From: an uncultured Planctomycetota bacterium | GTDB taxonomy: Bacteria; Planctomycetota; Brocadiia; CAIUPP01 | Length of the DNA stretch: 64,000 nucleotides | NCBI GenBank assembly: GCA_903901045.1 | Contig: CAIUPP010000026.1 | Location: forward strand, 1 to 64,000 | Direction of reading: 5' to 3' | In this document: piece by piece, positions 23,774 to 33,545 of the stretch | How positions within the stretch are numbered: position 1 is the stretch's first letter | How the letters are laid out: each line of letters begins with the position of its first letter | Notes under the pieces: generated by a model | What the model saw: only the letters and a program-made list of their open reading frames with translations | Database searches by the model: none | What the model was told of the DNA's origin: nothing | Position numbers and translations under genes: made by a program

Positions 23774-25335
23774 AAAAAATGACTAATGACGAAGCCCCCA
23801 TGACGAATGAAACGGAGAGACGGACCGGCGTCGGATTCCGCCGTTTGGCTTCTTTGCCGTTTATTTCGTCATTGCCGAGTGCGTCGTCCTTTTCCGTTCC
23901 ATCGGCCTATTCCTCGCGCGGCTTCGCTCCCCGCCGGGCTGAACGCGCCTTCAGCCTCATCGAAGTCCTCATCGCCATGTTCGTCTTTCTCGTGGGCGTG
24001 CTGGGGGTGCTCTCCATATTCCCGGTCGCGATGAGCAGCGCCGGGCGCTCGACGGGGGAAGTGCGCTCCACCATCCTCGCGCAGGACGTTGTCGCCCAAA
24101 TGAACGCCGACAGCCAGGCGGCGTACGAGCGCGGCGTTTGCGTCGACAATGGGGGCAACGTTTTCCAACTCAAACGGCAGGTCGCCGGCGCGGACCGGAG
24201 CGGACAGTTCGTCACGCTCACCAGCGGACTCGGCAAGTGGCAGAGCCGGCTGATCTGCCAGGACAGCGGCACGATCATGCAGGTGGTGCCCAATTGGGAT
24301 TCCACAGGCGGCTGGAGCGCCCCTGTTGCGGGAGACACTTATGTCGTCACACGCATCGGGCTGCCGTTGCCCCCGGCGACACCATTTGGCCTTCGCAGCG
24401 GCTACGTTCGCGACATCGGCGGCGACACGATTTACGCCGGGAAAGCCAATGTCAGCAGCCCCTCCAACCCGCAGGTGGACGCTCTGGCGGTCGGCAACTG
24501 CGCTCCCACCCCGGCGGCGTTGGGGGACACCGTCGCCAATGGCGGGGGCACCGACCATATCAAGGGTTTCAGCGTCACGTGGGGCGTGGATGTTTTTCGC
24601 GGCAAACTGCTGCTGATCACGAAGGATTCGGACCAATACGGTCCGGCGGTGGGGCAGGTCCGCTGGATCACCTCTAACTCCACCGACACGCTGCAGATTT
24701 ATCCCTCGCTGGCGCTGCAGCCGGACTGGACCAAGGATGTGCGGTTTGAAATCCATGACACGTTCGGCTACTTCCTGGTCATCACCTCCGGGCGCGCCTC
24801 GGGGCGCGTCTTCCCGATCACCGGCTACAGCTCCGATGCAGCCAACGGCGACCACATCACCTGCGGTGGGGTCAGCTTCTCAAGCCTCAACGTGAAGGGG
24901 GCCAGACGGGGGACGACCTACCCGCTGAGCGGCGCCGACAGCTTCGCCATCATCGGCGGTTCTTCCACGCTGTTGACGGCGTTCCCCGTGATCCAGATCG
25001 TGGGCGTGCCTGGATTGAATGACGACTGGCGCAACTATGTTTTCAACTCATTTGGTCGGCCCAACATAGCGGAAAGACAAAAGCGGGGGCCAGGACAGGT
25101 GGGTGGGGATGTTTATAAGCGCAACAATCTCGAAAAGGAGGCCTCCGACTTCGGCGTCGTCGCGATCTTGAGCCCGGAGGACCGACTTGACCTGAGCAGT
25201 GCGGACAAGCGCAACGAAGCGCCGGTGCGCGCGGATGTCTTTATCTTCCGCAACTATGACAGCGCCAAATTCCCCCAGGATAACCAAAGGGCGCTGGGGT
25301 ATATGACCGGCTACATTGGAAGGCCCAAGCCGTGA
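23770..25335 (+). CDS. GspI/PilV-like minor pseudopilin with repeat-derived leader
   Basis: 521 residues. The prepilin site AERA|FSLIEVLIAMFVFLVGVLGV lies at residue 60, far deeper than the usual 5-20-residue leader. The DNA for the leader (about 23780-23880) contains AATGACGAA and ATGACGAAT units and the inverse TTCGTCATT, as in dispersed repeats elsewhere in the window, so the leader may have grown by repeat insertion; alternatively translation starts downstream at a non-ATG codon. The mature part (521 residues against about 120-200 for GspI/PilV) carries at least two copies of a beta module with ...GQVRWI... and ...GRVFPITG... cores, also found in the next two genes. Start overlaps the preceding stop by 4 bp. 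Confidence 0.8.
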   Translation: MKKMTNDEAPMTNETERRTGVGFRRLASLPFISSLPSASSFSVPSAYSSRGFAPRRAERAFSLIEVLIAMFVFLVGVLGVLSIFPVAMSSAGRSTGEVRSTILAQDVVAQMNADSQAAYERGVCVDNGGNVFQLKRQVAGADRSGQFVTLTSGLGKWQSRLICQDSGTIMQVVPNWDSTGGWSAPVAGDTYVVTRIGLPLPPATPFGLRSGYVRDIGGDTIYAGKANVSSPSNPQVDALAVGNCAPTPAALGDTVANGGGTDHIKGFSVTWGVDVFRGKLLLITKDSDQYGPAVGQVRWITSNSTDTLQIYPSLALQPDWTKDVRFEIHDTFGYFLVITSGRASGRVFPITGYSSDAANGDHITCGGVSFSSLNVKGARRGTTYPLSGADSFAIIGGSSTLLTAFPVIQIVGVPGLNDDWRNYVFNSFGRPNIAERQKRGPGQVGGDVYKRNNLEKEASDFGVVAILSPEDRLDLSSADKRNEAPVRADVFIFRNYDSAKFPQDNQRALGYMTGYIGRPKP

Positions 25336-25430
25336 GAAGCTGCGCACTATATGGTGGAACGCGCTGTCCTCAGCGGGTTTGCGTAAGACGAAGCGCGGTG
25401 GGGACGCCGCGCTCCACCACGGCTGACGCC

Positions 25431-26474
25431 ATGCGCTCAGCCGGCGGCTTCACGCTCATCGAACTGCTCGTGGCGCTGGGGCTGATGGCGATACTGCTGA
25501 CCATGATCGCGCAGATCTTCTTCCAGGCCAGCCAGTCCTTCCGCCTCGCGCGCGCCTCCGTCGAGAGCCATCGCAACGCGCGCGCCGCGCTGGACGTCAT
25601 GCAGCGCGATTTTGCCGCGGCGAAGCTGGTCAGCTACGGGCCGATGAGCACCGCTGCCGCCGGGACCGCGGCGTTCCGCGGCGTATTTCACTATGAATCG
25701 ATAGTTGACCCGGAATCCGCCGCCGGCCTGCCCACGGTCCCTTCGATCACCTTCACCACGCTGGCAGGGCAGGCGGGGATACGCAGCCTTTACCCGAGCG
25801 AGGACAGCCAGGTCGCCCTTGTGCGCTACACGCTGGAATGGAACGGCACCCAGACCAAGTTGATCGACGAGAACACCGGGCTGCTGGGGGCCGAGCAACC
25901 GGTGTACACGCTGGTGAAGAAGGTTCGCCTTCCCAACCTGCAGGATCGCGACCTGAACATGAACGAATGGGGGACGATGTACACGGGCGTCGCGGCCAAT
26001 CCGACTGGCGGGTCGTTGCTGACCGCCACGGGCGTCACGGCCATGGCGGTAGTCGCCGGCTGCCCCCCGCAGCCGTCTTGGGATGCCAACGGCCTGGCCA
26101 GAGCGCGCGCCTCGGTGCGGTTCACCAGCGGCAGTTGCAATGGCCAAGTGTGGCAAATCAGGGAAAGCACGAACACCCCCTCGCTGACGCTGACCGATGC
26201 TTTCGTGCAGACGCCCGTCCCGGGCGACTCGTTTCAGATCATTCCAACGATCACCTCCGAACCGGTGGCGTTCAACGTTCTGGAGATGAACGTGCGCGTT
26301 TACCAGACGCCGGTGGGCGCAGGCAATGTGCCCGGCTGGATCGAACTGGGCGCTACGACCGACTTCAACCCCGTTCCGTACATGATCGAAATCACGCTGA
26401 AGATGGCGGATCAGCATATCCTCAAAGTGAACACCTTCACCGCGCGGATCTACATGCCCGCGTCGGTGGAATGA
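25431..26474 (+). CDS. GspJ/PilW-like minor pseudopilin
   Basis: 347 residues from ATG 25431, giving the compact leader MRSAGG|FTLIELLVALGLMAI. The frame is open back to GTG 25332, overlapping the previous stop, and the intervening 100 bp carries an imperfect inverted repeat (TGGTGGAACGCG at about 25361 and CGCGCTCCACCACG at 25408). GspJ/PilW-like features: QSFRLARASVESHRNARAALDVMQRDF after the helix and VAFNVLEMNVRVYQT near the end. Residues encoded at 26104-26253 contain the FTSGSCNGQVWQI module shared with its neighbours. Confidence 0.82.
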   Translation: MRSAGGFTLIELLVALGLMAILLTMIAQIFFQASQSFRLARASVESHRNARAALDVMQRDFAAAKLVSYGPMSTAAAGTAAFRGVFHYESIVDPESAAGLPTVPSITFTTLAGQAGIRSLYPSEDSQVALVRYTLEWNGTQTKLIDENTGLLGAEQPVYTLVKKVRLPNLQDRDLNMNEWGTMYTGVAANPTGGSLLTATGVTAMAVVAGCPPQPSWDANGLARARASVRFTSGSCNGQVWQIRESTNTPSLTLTDAFVQTPVPGDSFQIIPTITSEPVAFNVLEMNVRVYQTPVGAGNVPGWIELGATTDFNPVPYMIEITLKMADQHILKVNTFTARIYMPASVE

Positions 26475-26493
26475 GAAACGGCAAAGGCTTGCG

Positions 26494-26613
26494 CCGCAGA
26501 GACGCAGAGAACGGATTGGCGGGACTGCGAGTTGACTGAACGCGTAAAGAGGATGCGGGCGCCGCTGCTTTGAAAAGTCGTTGCTGTCCTCGGTGTTCTC
26601 TGCGTCTCCGCGG
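26494..26613. repeat. CCGCAGAGACGCAGAGAAC inverted pair
   Basis: CCGCAGAGACGCAGAGAAC (26494-26512) and its complement (26595-26613) match at 18 of 19 positions and bracket about 80 bp without a gene. The arms show the 10-bp periodic CGCAGAGA unit. Confidence 0.75.
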
Positions 26614-26650
26614 TGAACGCCGTTCGTTATGAGAAGAGGCGGGTGGTGCG

Positions 26651-29600
26651 ATGAGACTGCAAAAGAGAACGGAACAGGCGATTGTGCTGATCGTGGTGGT
26701 CGGCGTGCTGGCGGTGTTGAGCCTGCTTGCCGCCACCTTCGGCATGCTCATGTCGATCGAGCTTTCCGCCAGCCGGAACCAGACCCAGCATGAAATGGCC
26801 AGCGAAGCCGCGCAGGCGGCGGCGATGGACCTCGTCGCGCAGGTGGACTCCTTCGTCAAAGTCAACGGCTACATGCCGGCGGATCTGTCCACGGTCTTGG
26901 CAGCGCCGGTCGACAACCTCGGCACGCGCGAGTTGTATCGGCGCGACAAGGTGAAGGTCTACACGGCGCTCAGTCCGATCCCTTCGATTCCCGGCACCCC
27001 GCCCACCGGTTCGCCCACCGCCTGGACGCTGCCGCTGGGGCGCTCCTACCACATCTTATTTGACGGCGTCGCCGGCGTTGGCAGCAGTGGTACGAGCCTT
27101 GTGGACTCTGACGCTGGCCGGGGTTGGACGGCGACTGACTTCACCGGCTGCTACGTGATGCAGGCCAGCGGCAACGGCACAGGGGAGTTCCGGCGGATTA
27201 CGGGCGCCGTTGGAAGCACGCTGACGGTCTCGCCGGCATGGAGCACCGTTCCGGTTGCCGGCATCGAGTACTGGGTCATCCCCAGCGTCTATTCCGGCGA
27301 GTTCAACCTCAATGCCATGGGTTACGCGGGGGACTTGGGCAAGGAGAATTCCGGCTACTACCGCACCAGCTTCGACGCCAGCCTGCGCCGGCTGATCGCC
27401 TCCGCTTTCGACGCGATGAGCCCGTCGGACAAGAGCACCGTCAATGCGCACTGGGGCGGTTTCAGCGGCAGCGCCGCCACGCGCCAGAACGTCGCCGGAG
27501 TCATCGCCGATGCCATCGTCAACTGGCGCAACGGCGTGGACTACTCCGCGGGCAACCGCATGGCTCAGGACAAGCGGCCCGACCAGTTGTCGGATGCGAA
27601 CGCGGAGGCGTTGTTCCAGTATAGCCTGGGAACCGTGAACGCATCCAACATCAGCGCAAACGTGACCGGCAACGGCACCAGTTGGGACGCGTGCATGGTG
27701 GGGGGGACGATCACCATTGCCGGAGGCTCTGGACCTGTTGAAATTGTGGCGGTTCCTTCCGCCACACAGTTGACGCTGGCGTCGAACTATACGGCCACCG
27801 TCAACAGCGCGACGTACGTCATTGACGGACGATCGGTCGTCGGCTCCGGCGTGTCCTGGGGCAAGGTGGCCTTCGATCCCCCCGGCAACGTGGTGACGGC
27901 AACCACGGCCTGGTGGAACAACAGGTGGACCGGCGCGTATCTGACCTTCGGCTCCGGGCGCGCGAAGGGGGTCACCTATTATGTGTCCAACGACAGCGGC
28001 GGCGCCATGGCGCTCACCGGCGGCCCCAACCCGCTCCTCGCCCAGGCCGGCGACAGCTTCTGCCTGCACACCGGGGCCGTGTCTCCCGACCCGCTCACAT
28101 TCCTCGGCACGCGCGATGACAAACCCGATGGGATCGAATGGCCCGACGCCGTGCGGTTCACCAACGGATTGGAGCGCACCGCCGGAACCGTGATGACCGA
28201 GGGAGGGGTGCTCTGGCGCGTCTTCGACAGCGGCTGTGTCTCAACCGTGGCGGGGGCGACGTTCACCGACGGACTGAAGAACTGGACCGTGGACCATGTG
28301 AACTGTCTCGTTTGGCTCAATGGGGGCGTGGGCGCGGGACAGGTCAGGCGCATCGCTTCCACGGCCGGCACTGCGCTGACCATTGATTCGACGACCCCTT
28401 GGACTACCGCACCGACGCCCTACACCACCGCGCCTGCGCTCAATTACACCACCTACCGGTTGCTCTACCCTGTGCCGGCCGTGACCGGCACGGTGACAAC
28501 CGTCAACAATGCTCCCGGCAACGTGACGCTGGACGTCGCTGGCATCAACAACCAGGCGGACCAATTCGATAATTGCTTCCTCTTCATTTGGGCAGGCCCC
28601 GGGAAGGGGCAGGCGCGCAGGATTGTCACCAACGACGCTTCGGGGCACATTGTCCTCGAAAACGCGCCGTGGCAGGCGGGCGATGTGCCCCTGGCAAACC
28701 AAAGCCGGTATGGGATCGAACGCTACTCGGGCGAGCCGACGCAATATAACCCGCTCAAAGCGCCCGCCACCGCCCCCATCTATGACGACCGCGCCTTCAA
28801 CTCGACGGCGGACATCCTGCCGGTGATCGTCGAGGCGCTGGCGCGGTCGGGCATGAACTATTCAGACGCGGGGAAGGTCGGCGGCATCCTGTACAACTCC
28901 ATCCGCGACTACCTCACCGCGGCCCCCGGGCGGATGCCTCCGGGGACTGTCTGCATCAACGATTGGTCCCTGGATGGTTATGACAACAACAATAACGGGA
29001 CGGCGGATGAGCCGGGCGAGACCGGCCCGACCGCGCAGCAACTTTACGACGGCCTTGGCCTGAAGGCCTGGGCGGGCAATGATGTCACGAAAATCGAACA
29101 GGCCGCGCAACTCGTCGCCAACATCATGGACTTCCGCGATGCGGACAGCGTACCCACCGTTCTAACGCATGCCCAGATTGATGCGATCCCTGGCGCCGGG
29201 GTGCCCACCATTTATGGCGCCGAGGGACTCCACCTCACCGAAATCATGTGCGCCCAGGACAGGGTGACGGCGACGGTGGGCAGCATCACGAACGACGACG
29301 TGGGCCTGCCGGATGCGGTCGCCAACCCCAGCGCGGATGAAGACGGAGATATCGACCAACTTGGAACAGGCACCAATCCTGACAGAGATGGGTGGGACTG
29401 GAATGCGGCGGGCGGCTATTGGTACGTATATTGTGCACAAGATGCCACGGGCATCTGGGTGTTCCCCAATATAGCCCCCGGCACCTACGCGATTCGTTTG
29501 CAGGGAGACAGTGATGGGGACAATCTCTTCCTCATGGATGGCGCAACCGCGTATGGGGCGGATATTAATAAAAAAGGGGACGGGACGTTCTGGGGATATC

Positions 29601-31447
29601 CGCTCAACGGCGGCAAACTGCCCGCCGTTGTTGTAGGCGCCGACAGAAAGCTGACACTCACGATCAAAGCCGCGCATAATGTTGTGTTCCGCGGCTTCCA
29701 ACTGCTTCCTCAGTTCATCGAATTTACTAACGCCTCCGCCAATGATATCACGGCCGAAAATGAGGAACTGACCCTTACGACGGATGCGGGAAGCTTTAAG
29801 CTGCCGCCGTTGGGGACGCGGATGACCATTCCCGGGGCGAGCGGCGACGGCAAGTTCCCCGTCAACTACGGCAGCTTGGTCATCGCCCTGGGCCAGGTCC
29901 CCTATGAGAAGCAGTGGGGGGACGACCATGACGGAGTGTGGGGTAATACGCCTAACGAGAACTACCCCGTTCTATTTGTTGAGAACCTCGGCGAGGCCGC
30001 GCTGGATGCCATGCTTCTGGGCGACGTGTCAACGTACGATACGGGCAAGGTTGTGACAGTCTCCTTGGATTCTCATGTGGTTGGCAAGAATGGCACGGCC
30101 TGGACCATGAGCATGGTCAACTCAAAGATTATCATCGACGGGCACGAGTCCATCATTCAGTCCGTGAATGTCGCGACCCAGGAATTGACCGTGGATCCGG
30201 CGCCCAATCTGGACCACCCTGATCCGGGGACGGACTACAAGATAGTCGGGCACTTCATGGTGCCCAAAGTCAGCTTGACAGTCTCCGACGGCGGGGCGCT
30301 GATTGCCGGCACGGAAATCGGGAACATAACGGATCCCGGCGTGGATGGTCAGTTGTGCGCGCCGGTTCCCACTTGTTCGAGTATCGAAAAGAACGTTCTG
30401 CTTCAGCCGACATACGACAAGGCCGGCGTGTTCTGGGCGCCGCATGATCCCGGCGCCACGGCTTTGGAAGCCAGCCAGAATCAGCATGTCACCACCGCGC
30501 CCAACGATATCTTTACGAACCTGAACAGGCAGTTCGCTCCTCTCTGGGCCACTTATCCGACCACCTTGAACACCGGGCTTGCCGCCCCCCAGGTGCTTCC
30601 CATCATCCTGAACCGTCCATACCCGAGCCCGGGGTGGCTCGGACTGGTCCCCACCAGCAATGCCCCGTGGCGCACGGTGGACTCGAACCCCGCTCGGTCC
30701 ACGCCGGAGGAATTGCTGGGAATGCTTATGGACAAAGCGTGCGTGGGGCATGCTTTTGCGCAGATCAACCTGAACACCGCACCGTACGCCGTGCTGCGGT
30801 CGGTCCTGCCCCCGGCCGCCGCCGCGAATTTGCTGGCCGCGCGAGAGAAGACAACGCCATGGAAGGCATGGCATTCGTGGGAAGACGTTCTCAATGATGT
30901 CCGCTTCAACAATAGCGGGGCGACGGAGTATGTCGGCTTCGGGGCTAATGGCATCGAGGATTCCGGCGCAAACAGCTTTGCGGACGACTCGGTCGACGAT
31001 TCCGACGAGGGCGAGGAATGGGCCCGCCGCTACAGCAATATCTTCACCCTGCACTCGCAGACGATGAAGTACGTCGTCTCCGGCCTGGTGTACGACCAGT
31101 TGGCCGGCCTGCTCCGCTATGACACGGGGACGGCGAAGTTGACCGCCGACAGCGCCTCGGTTGATGCCAAGGGCGGGGCTAACTGGAGCGGCGTGCTGCC
31201 GGGCATGGAAATCATCGTGTATGGGCCGACTACCTACCGGGGCACGGTCAAGTCCGTCGTGACCGGCGGCGGAACCCTCACGCTGAGCGGCGCGCTGCCG
31301 ACGGGGGCCCACGTGGGCCTCGACCCCAATGGCTCGCCCTATGAGATCCTGCTGCGCGGCCCGCTGGCGCAGGTCCGCATCGAGGTGGAGTTGGAGCAGA
31401 CCCCGACGGGCGTCGTTATGCGCAGTTGGCGGTACTTGACGGATTGA
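26651..31447 (+). CDS. Giant GspK-like pseudopilus tip protein
   Basis: 1598 residues; ordinary GspK proteins have about 320. The N-terminus (MRLQKRTEQAIVLIVVVGVLAVLSLLAATF) has the GspK-type hydrophobic helix without Glu at +5, but the residue before the likely cleavage point is Gln, not Gly. Near the C-terminus (about residue 1372) is the GspK helix-hairpin-helix INLNTAPYAVLRSVL...NLLAAREKTTPWKAW. The middle holds five to seven copies of a 60-75-residue Gly/Thr-rich beta module, for example FTGCYVMQASGNGTGEFRRI (27135 region), WLNGGVGAGQVRRIAS (28315) and IWAGPGKGQARRIVTN (28590), and a DxDGD-like segment (NPSADEDGDIDQLGTGTNPD). It probably caps the pseudopilus and may display the modules outside. 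Start ATG 26651. Confidence 0.8.
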   Translation: MRLQKRTEQAIVLIVVVGVLAVLSLLAATFGMLMSIELSASRNQTQHEMASEAAQAAAMDLVAQVDSFVKVNGYMPADLSTVLAAPVDNLGTRELYRRDKVKVYTALSPIPSIPGTPPTGSPTAWTLPLGRSYHILFDGVAGVGSSGTSLVDSDAGRGWTATDFTGCYVMQASGNGTGEFRRITGAVGSTLTVSPAWSTVPVAGIEYWVIPSVYSGEFNLNAMGYAGDLGKENSGYYRTSFDASLRRLIASAFDAMSPSDKSTVNAHWGGFSGSAATRQNVAGVIADAIVNWRNGVDYSAGNRMAQDKRPDQLSDANAEALFQYSLGTVNASNISANVTGNGTSWDACMVGGTITIAGGSGPVEIVAVPSATQLTLASNYTATVNSATYVIDGRSVVGSGVSWGKVAFDPPGNVVTATTAWWNNRWTGAYLTFGSGRAKGVTYYVSNDSGGAMALTGGPNPLLAQAGDSFCLHTGAVSPDPLTFLGTRDDKPDGIEWPDAVRFTNGLERTAGTVMTEGGVLWRVFDSGCVSTVAGATFTDGLKNWTVDHVNCLVWLNGGVGAGQVRRIASTAGTALTIDSTTPWTTAPTPYTTAPALNYTTYRLLYPVPAVTGTVTTVNNAPGNVTLDVAGINNQADQFDNCFLFIWAGPGKGQARRIVTNDASGHIVLENAPWQAGDVPLANQSRYGIERYSGEPTQYNPLKAPATAPIYDDRAFNSTADILPVIVEALARSGMNYSDAGKVGGILYNSIRDYLTAAPGRMPPGTVCINDWSLDGYDNNNNGTADEPGETGPTAQQLYDGLGLKAWAGNDVTKIEQAAQLVANIMDFRDADSVPTVLTHAQIDAIPGAGVPTIYGAEGLHLTEIMCAQDRVTATVGSITNDDVGLPDAVANPSADEDGDIDQLGTGTNPDRDGWDWNAAGGYWYVYCAQDATGIWVFPNIAPGTYAIRLQGDSDGDNLFLMDGATAYGADINKKGDGTFWGYPLNGGKLPAVVVGADRKLTLTIKAAHNVVFRGFQLLPQFIEFTNASANDITAENEELTLTTDAGSFKLPPLGTRMTIPGASGDGKFPVNYGSLVIALGQVPYEKQWGDDHDGVWGNTPNENYPVLFVENLGEAALDAMLLGDVSTYDTGKVVTVSLDSHVVGKNGTAWTMSMVNSKIIIDGHESIIQSVNVATQELTVDPAPNLDHPDPGTDYKIVGHFMVPKVSLTVSDGGALIAGTEIGNITDPGVDGQLCAPVPTCSSIEKNVLLQPTYDKAGVFWAPHDPGATALEASQNQHVTTAPNDIFTNLNRQFAPLWATYPTTLNTGLAAPQVLPIILNRPYPSPGWLGLVPTSNAPWRTVDSNPARSTPEELLGMLMDKACVGHAFAQINLNTAPYAVLRSVLPPAAAANLLAAREKTTPWKAWHSWEDVLNDVRFNNSGATEYVGFGANGIEDSGANSFADDSVDDSDEGEEWARRYSNIFTLHSQTMKYVVSGLVYDQLAGLLRYDTGTAKLTADSASVDAKGGANWSGVLPGMEIIVYGPTTYRGTVKSVVTGGGTLTLSGALPTGAHVGLDPNGSPYEILLRGPLAQVRIEVELEQTPTGVVMRSWRYLTD

Positions 31448-31547
31448 TGAACGGGTGCAACGATTTCTGCCGCGAAGGACGCGAAGAACGGGTGGACCAA
31501 GTAACCCTAAGAACGACGAATAATACAGCGAAGCTGAAACGGGTGAC

Positions 31548-32366
31548 ATGATCATACGCATGGGACAATCCGGCCGGCGCGGCTTTACCCTGGTCGAGAT
31601 GCTGGTGGTGCTCGCCCTGATCGGGATGCTCACCGCGATTCTGGGCGCGGCGCTGGTGTCGGCGCGTCGCGCCAGCATCCGGCTGGAGTGCCAGAGCAAG
31701 CTCAGCCAGATCGGGCAGATCATCCAGCAGTTGACCTTGAACAATGCGGGAATTTATCCGATGCTGGAACAGAAGCCCGTTGGCGGGACCTATCCGGCGA
31801 TCAGTCCCCCGATCCCCTCGCAAGCGGGGGGGACGCCCTGGTGGGTGAGGGTCTATCAGCAGACACAGGGCGCCGCGTTTGATGCCGCCACGCCGGGAGC
31901 GCAACTCCCCGCCTCGATGCAGATGTTCCACTGTCGCATGGCCCCGGCGCTGGACATCTCCAACCTGGGCGGGACACTCTCCTACGGACTGAATTTCGAC
32001 ACGAAGCGCATTGATGGGGCTCTGTATCAGTGTTCCGCCGGTTCCAACAGCTTGATGATCGGGCCGCGCGCCGGCCAAGCCGATGACAAGAACCCGGACC
32101 AGATCAGCTACACCAAGATCGCCCAACCGAGCGAGTTCATCCTGGCTGCCGAGGGAGATGGCTACGCCATCACCTCGAAGAAAGCCTCTGATGCGGGGGA
32201 CGTGAGCGCGCCCAAACCCGTCGTCGGGCGGCACGGCAGTCAGGGCAACGTCCTCTTTGCCGACCTGCACGTCGAGCTGAGGTGGGCGGCGCCGGTTGAA
32301 GCGGGTGACATCGAAAGCCGCAACATCAATCTGGACACACGCCTCTGGACGCTGCCGGCGGACTGA
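31548..32366 (+). CDS. Prepilin-type protein with H-X9-D(G)-like C-terminus
   Basis: 272 residues. Cleavage site GRRG|FTLVEMLVVLALIGMLTA with Glu at +5. The C-terminal region has RHGSQGNVLFADLHVELR, matching the prepilin-type processing-associated H-X9-DG pattern common in Planctomycetes and relatives, except Leu replaces Gly after Asp. PSEFILAAEGDG precedes it, as is usual for this family. Last of the prepilin gene run; start ATG 31548 (a second ATG at 31560 would remove four residues). Confidence 0.85.
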   Translation: MIIRMGQSGRRGFTLVEMLVVLALIGMLTAILGAALVSARRASIRLECQSKLSQIGQIIQQLTLNNAGIYPMLEQKPVGGTYPAISPPIPSQAGGTPWWVRVYQQTQGAAFDAATPGAQLPASMQMFHCRMAPALDISNLGGTLSYGLNFDTKRIDGALYQCSAGSNSLMIGPRAGQADDKNPDQISYTKIAQPSEFILAAEGDGYAITSKKASDAGDVSAPKPVVGRHGSQGNVLFADLHVELRWAAPVEAGDIESRNINLDTRLWTLPAD

Positions 32367-32506
32367 GCGGAGGCGTTCTCGGATGGACACGGATACGCGC
32401 AGATATCAGAGAAGGGCAACGACGGCTTCAGCAACAGAAATGCGAGTCCGTCTATCTGCCTTTATCGGTGCGCCTCTGCGGAAAAATTGTCATGGAGGAG
32501 GTCATC

Positions 32507-33331
32507 GTGGCTGAGCGCACAGTGAAGGTGGGGGAGTTCTTCATCGGCGAGGGGCAGGAGCTGGCGCTCATGGCCGGCCCGTGCGTCATCGAATCGCGCG
32601 AGGTCTGCTTCAAAATCGCCGAATCGATGAAGGGCCTTTGCGCGCGGCTGGGAATTCCGTACATCTTCAAAGCCTCCTACGACAAGGCGAACCGCACCGC
32701 GCTCAACTCCTTCCGCGGGCCGGGGCTTCAGGAAGGGCTGCGCATCCTGGAGGAAGTGAAGCGCCGTTTCGAATTGCCCGTGATGAGCGATGTCCACCAG
32801 CCGCAGGAATGCGCCGCGGCCGCCGAGGTGCTGGACCTGCTTCAGATCCCCGCCTTCCTCTGCCGCCAGACCGACCTGGTGGTCGCGGCGGCGAAAACCG
32901 GCAAGCCGCTCAATATCAAGAAGGCGCAGTTCATGGCCCCCGAGGATATGGGGAACGTCTGCAACAAGGCGCGCGCGATGGGCAACTCGCAGGTGATCCT
33001 CACGGAGCGCGGGACGAGTTTCGGCTACCACCGGCTCATCACCGACATGCGGGCCATCCCCCGGATGCAATCGCTGGGCTGCCCGGTGATTTTCGACGGC
33101 ACGCACAGCGTGCAGGAACCCGGCGGCAAGGGGGACCGCAGCGGCGGCGACCGCGCGATGATCGCCCCCCTTTGCCTGGCGGCGGTTGCGGCCGGCGCCG
33201 ACGGGCTGTTCCTGGAAGTGCACCCGGACCCGGAGAAGGCGCTCAGCGACGCGGCCTCCATGCTGCCGCTCTCCGGAGCGCTCGAATTGCTCAGCCGCGC
33301 GCGCGCGATACGGCATTTGTTCATCGAGTGA
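32507..33331 (+). CDS. kdsA: 3-deoxy-D-manno-octulosonate 8-phosphate (Kdo8P) synthase
   Basis: 274 residues. Condenses arabinose 5-phosphate with PEP for LPS core Kdo. Characteristic blocks: LMAGPCVIES, IFKASYDKANRTALNSFRGP, VMSDVHQP, LCRQTDLVVAAAKTGKPLNI, LTERGTSFGY and VIFDGTHSVQEPGG. Start taken at GTG 32507 because GGAGGAGG ends 5 nt upstream; ATG 32492 is also in frame. Its presence implies an LPS-bearing outer membrane. A degenerate GGATGGACACGGATA repeat lies upstream (about 32380). Confidence 0.95.
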   Translation: MAERTVKVGEFFIGEGQELALMAGPCVIESREVCFKIAESMKGLCARLGIPYIFKASYDKANRTALNSFRGPGLQEGLRILEEVKRRFELPVMSDVHQPQECAAAAEVLDLLQIPAFLCRQTDLVVAAAKTGKPLNIKKAQFMAPEDMGNVCNKARAMGNSQVILTERGTSFGYHRLITDMRAIPRMQSLGCPVIFDGTHSVQEPGGKGDRSGGDRAMIAPLCLAAVAAGADGLFLEVHPDPEKALSDAASMLPLSGALELLSRARAIRHLFIE

Positions 33332-33373
33332 GTCGCGCGCGCCGGCCGGACCTGCCGGCCAAACGCCAACCTT

Positions 33374-33401
33374 ATGAAGGTTTGTGCGGGCCTTCGCAAG
33401 G
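33374..33401. repeat. Copy A of a 28-bp hairpin repeat also found inside dapF
   Basis: ATGAAGGTTTGT...CCTTCGCAAGG matches 21 of 28 bases of 63919-63946. Both copies can pair GAAGG with CCTTC. Confidence 0.5.
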
Positions 33402-33439
33402 TTTTGCGCCGGTCGGCAAGGCGGTTTTCGTTTTCCGCC

Positions 33440-33469
33440 TTGACGCCCAATTTAACCGGGTGCTATAAT
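33440..33469 (+). promoter_or_regulatory. Extended -10 promoter for the lipoprotein gene
   Basis: TTGACG (33440-33445), 18-bp spacer ending in TGC, TATAAT (33464-33469): a perfect -10 with the TGn extension. Confidence 0.85.
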
Positions 33470-33545
33470 CTGTTGCCCTTACGTGCCGCCGGCGCGCAGG
33501 CGGAAGGTCGCTGTTGGACAGCCGTTACTCCGAAGGGGAGTCCCG

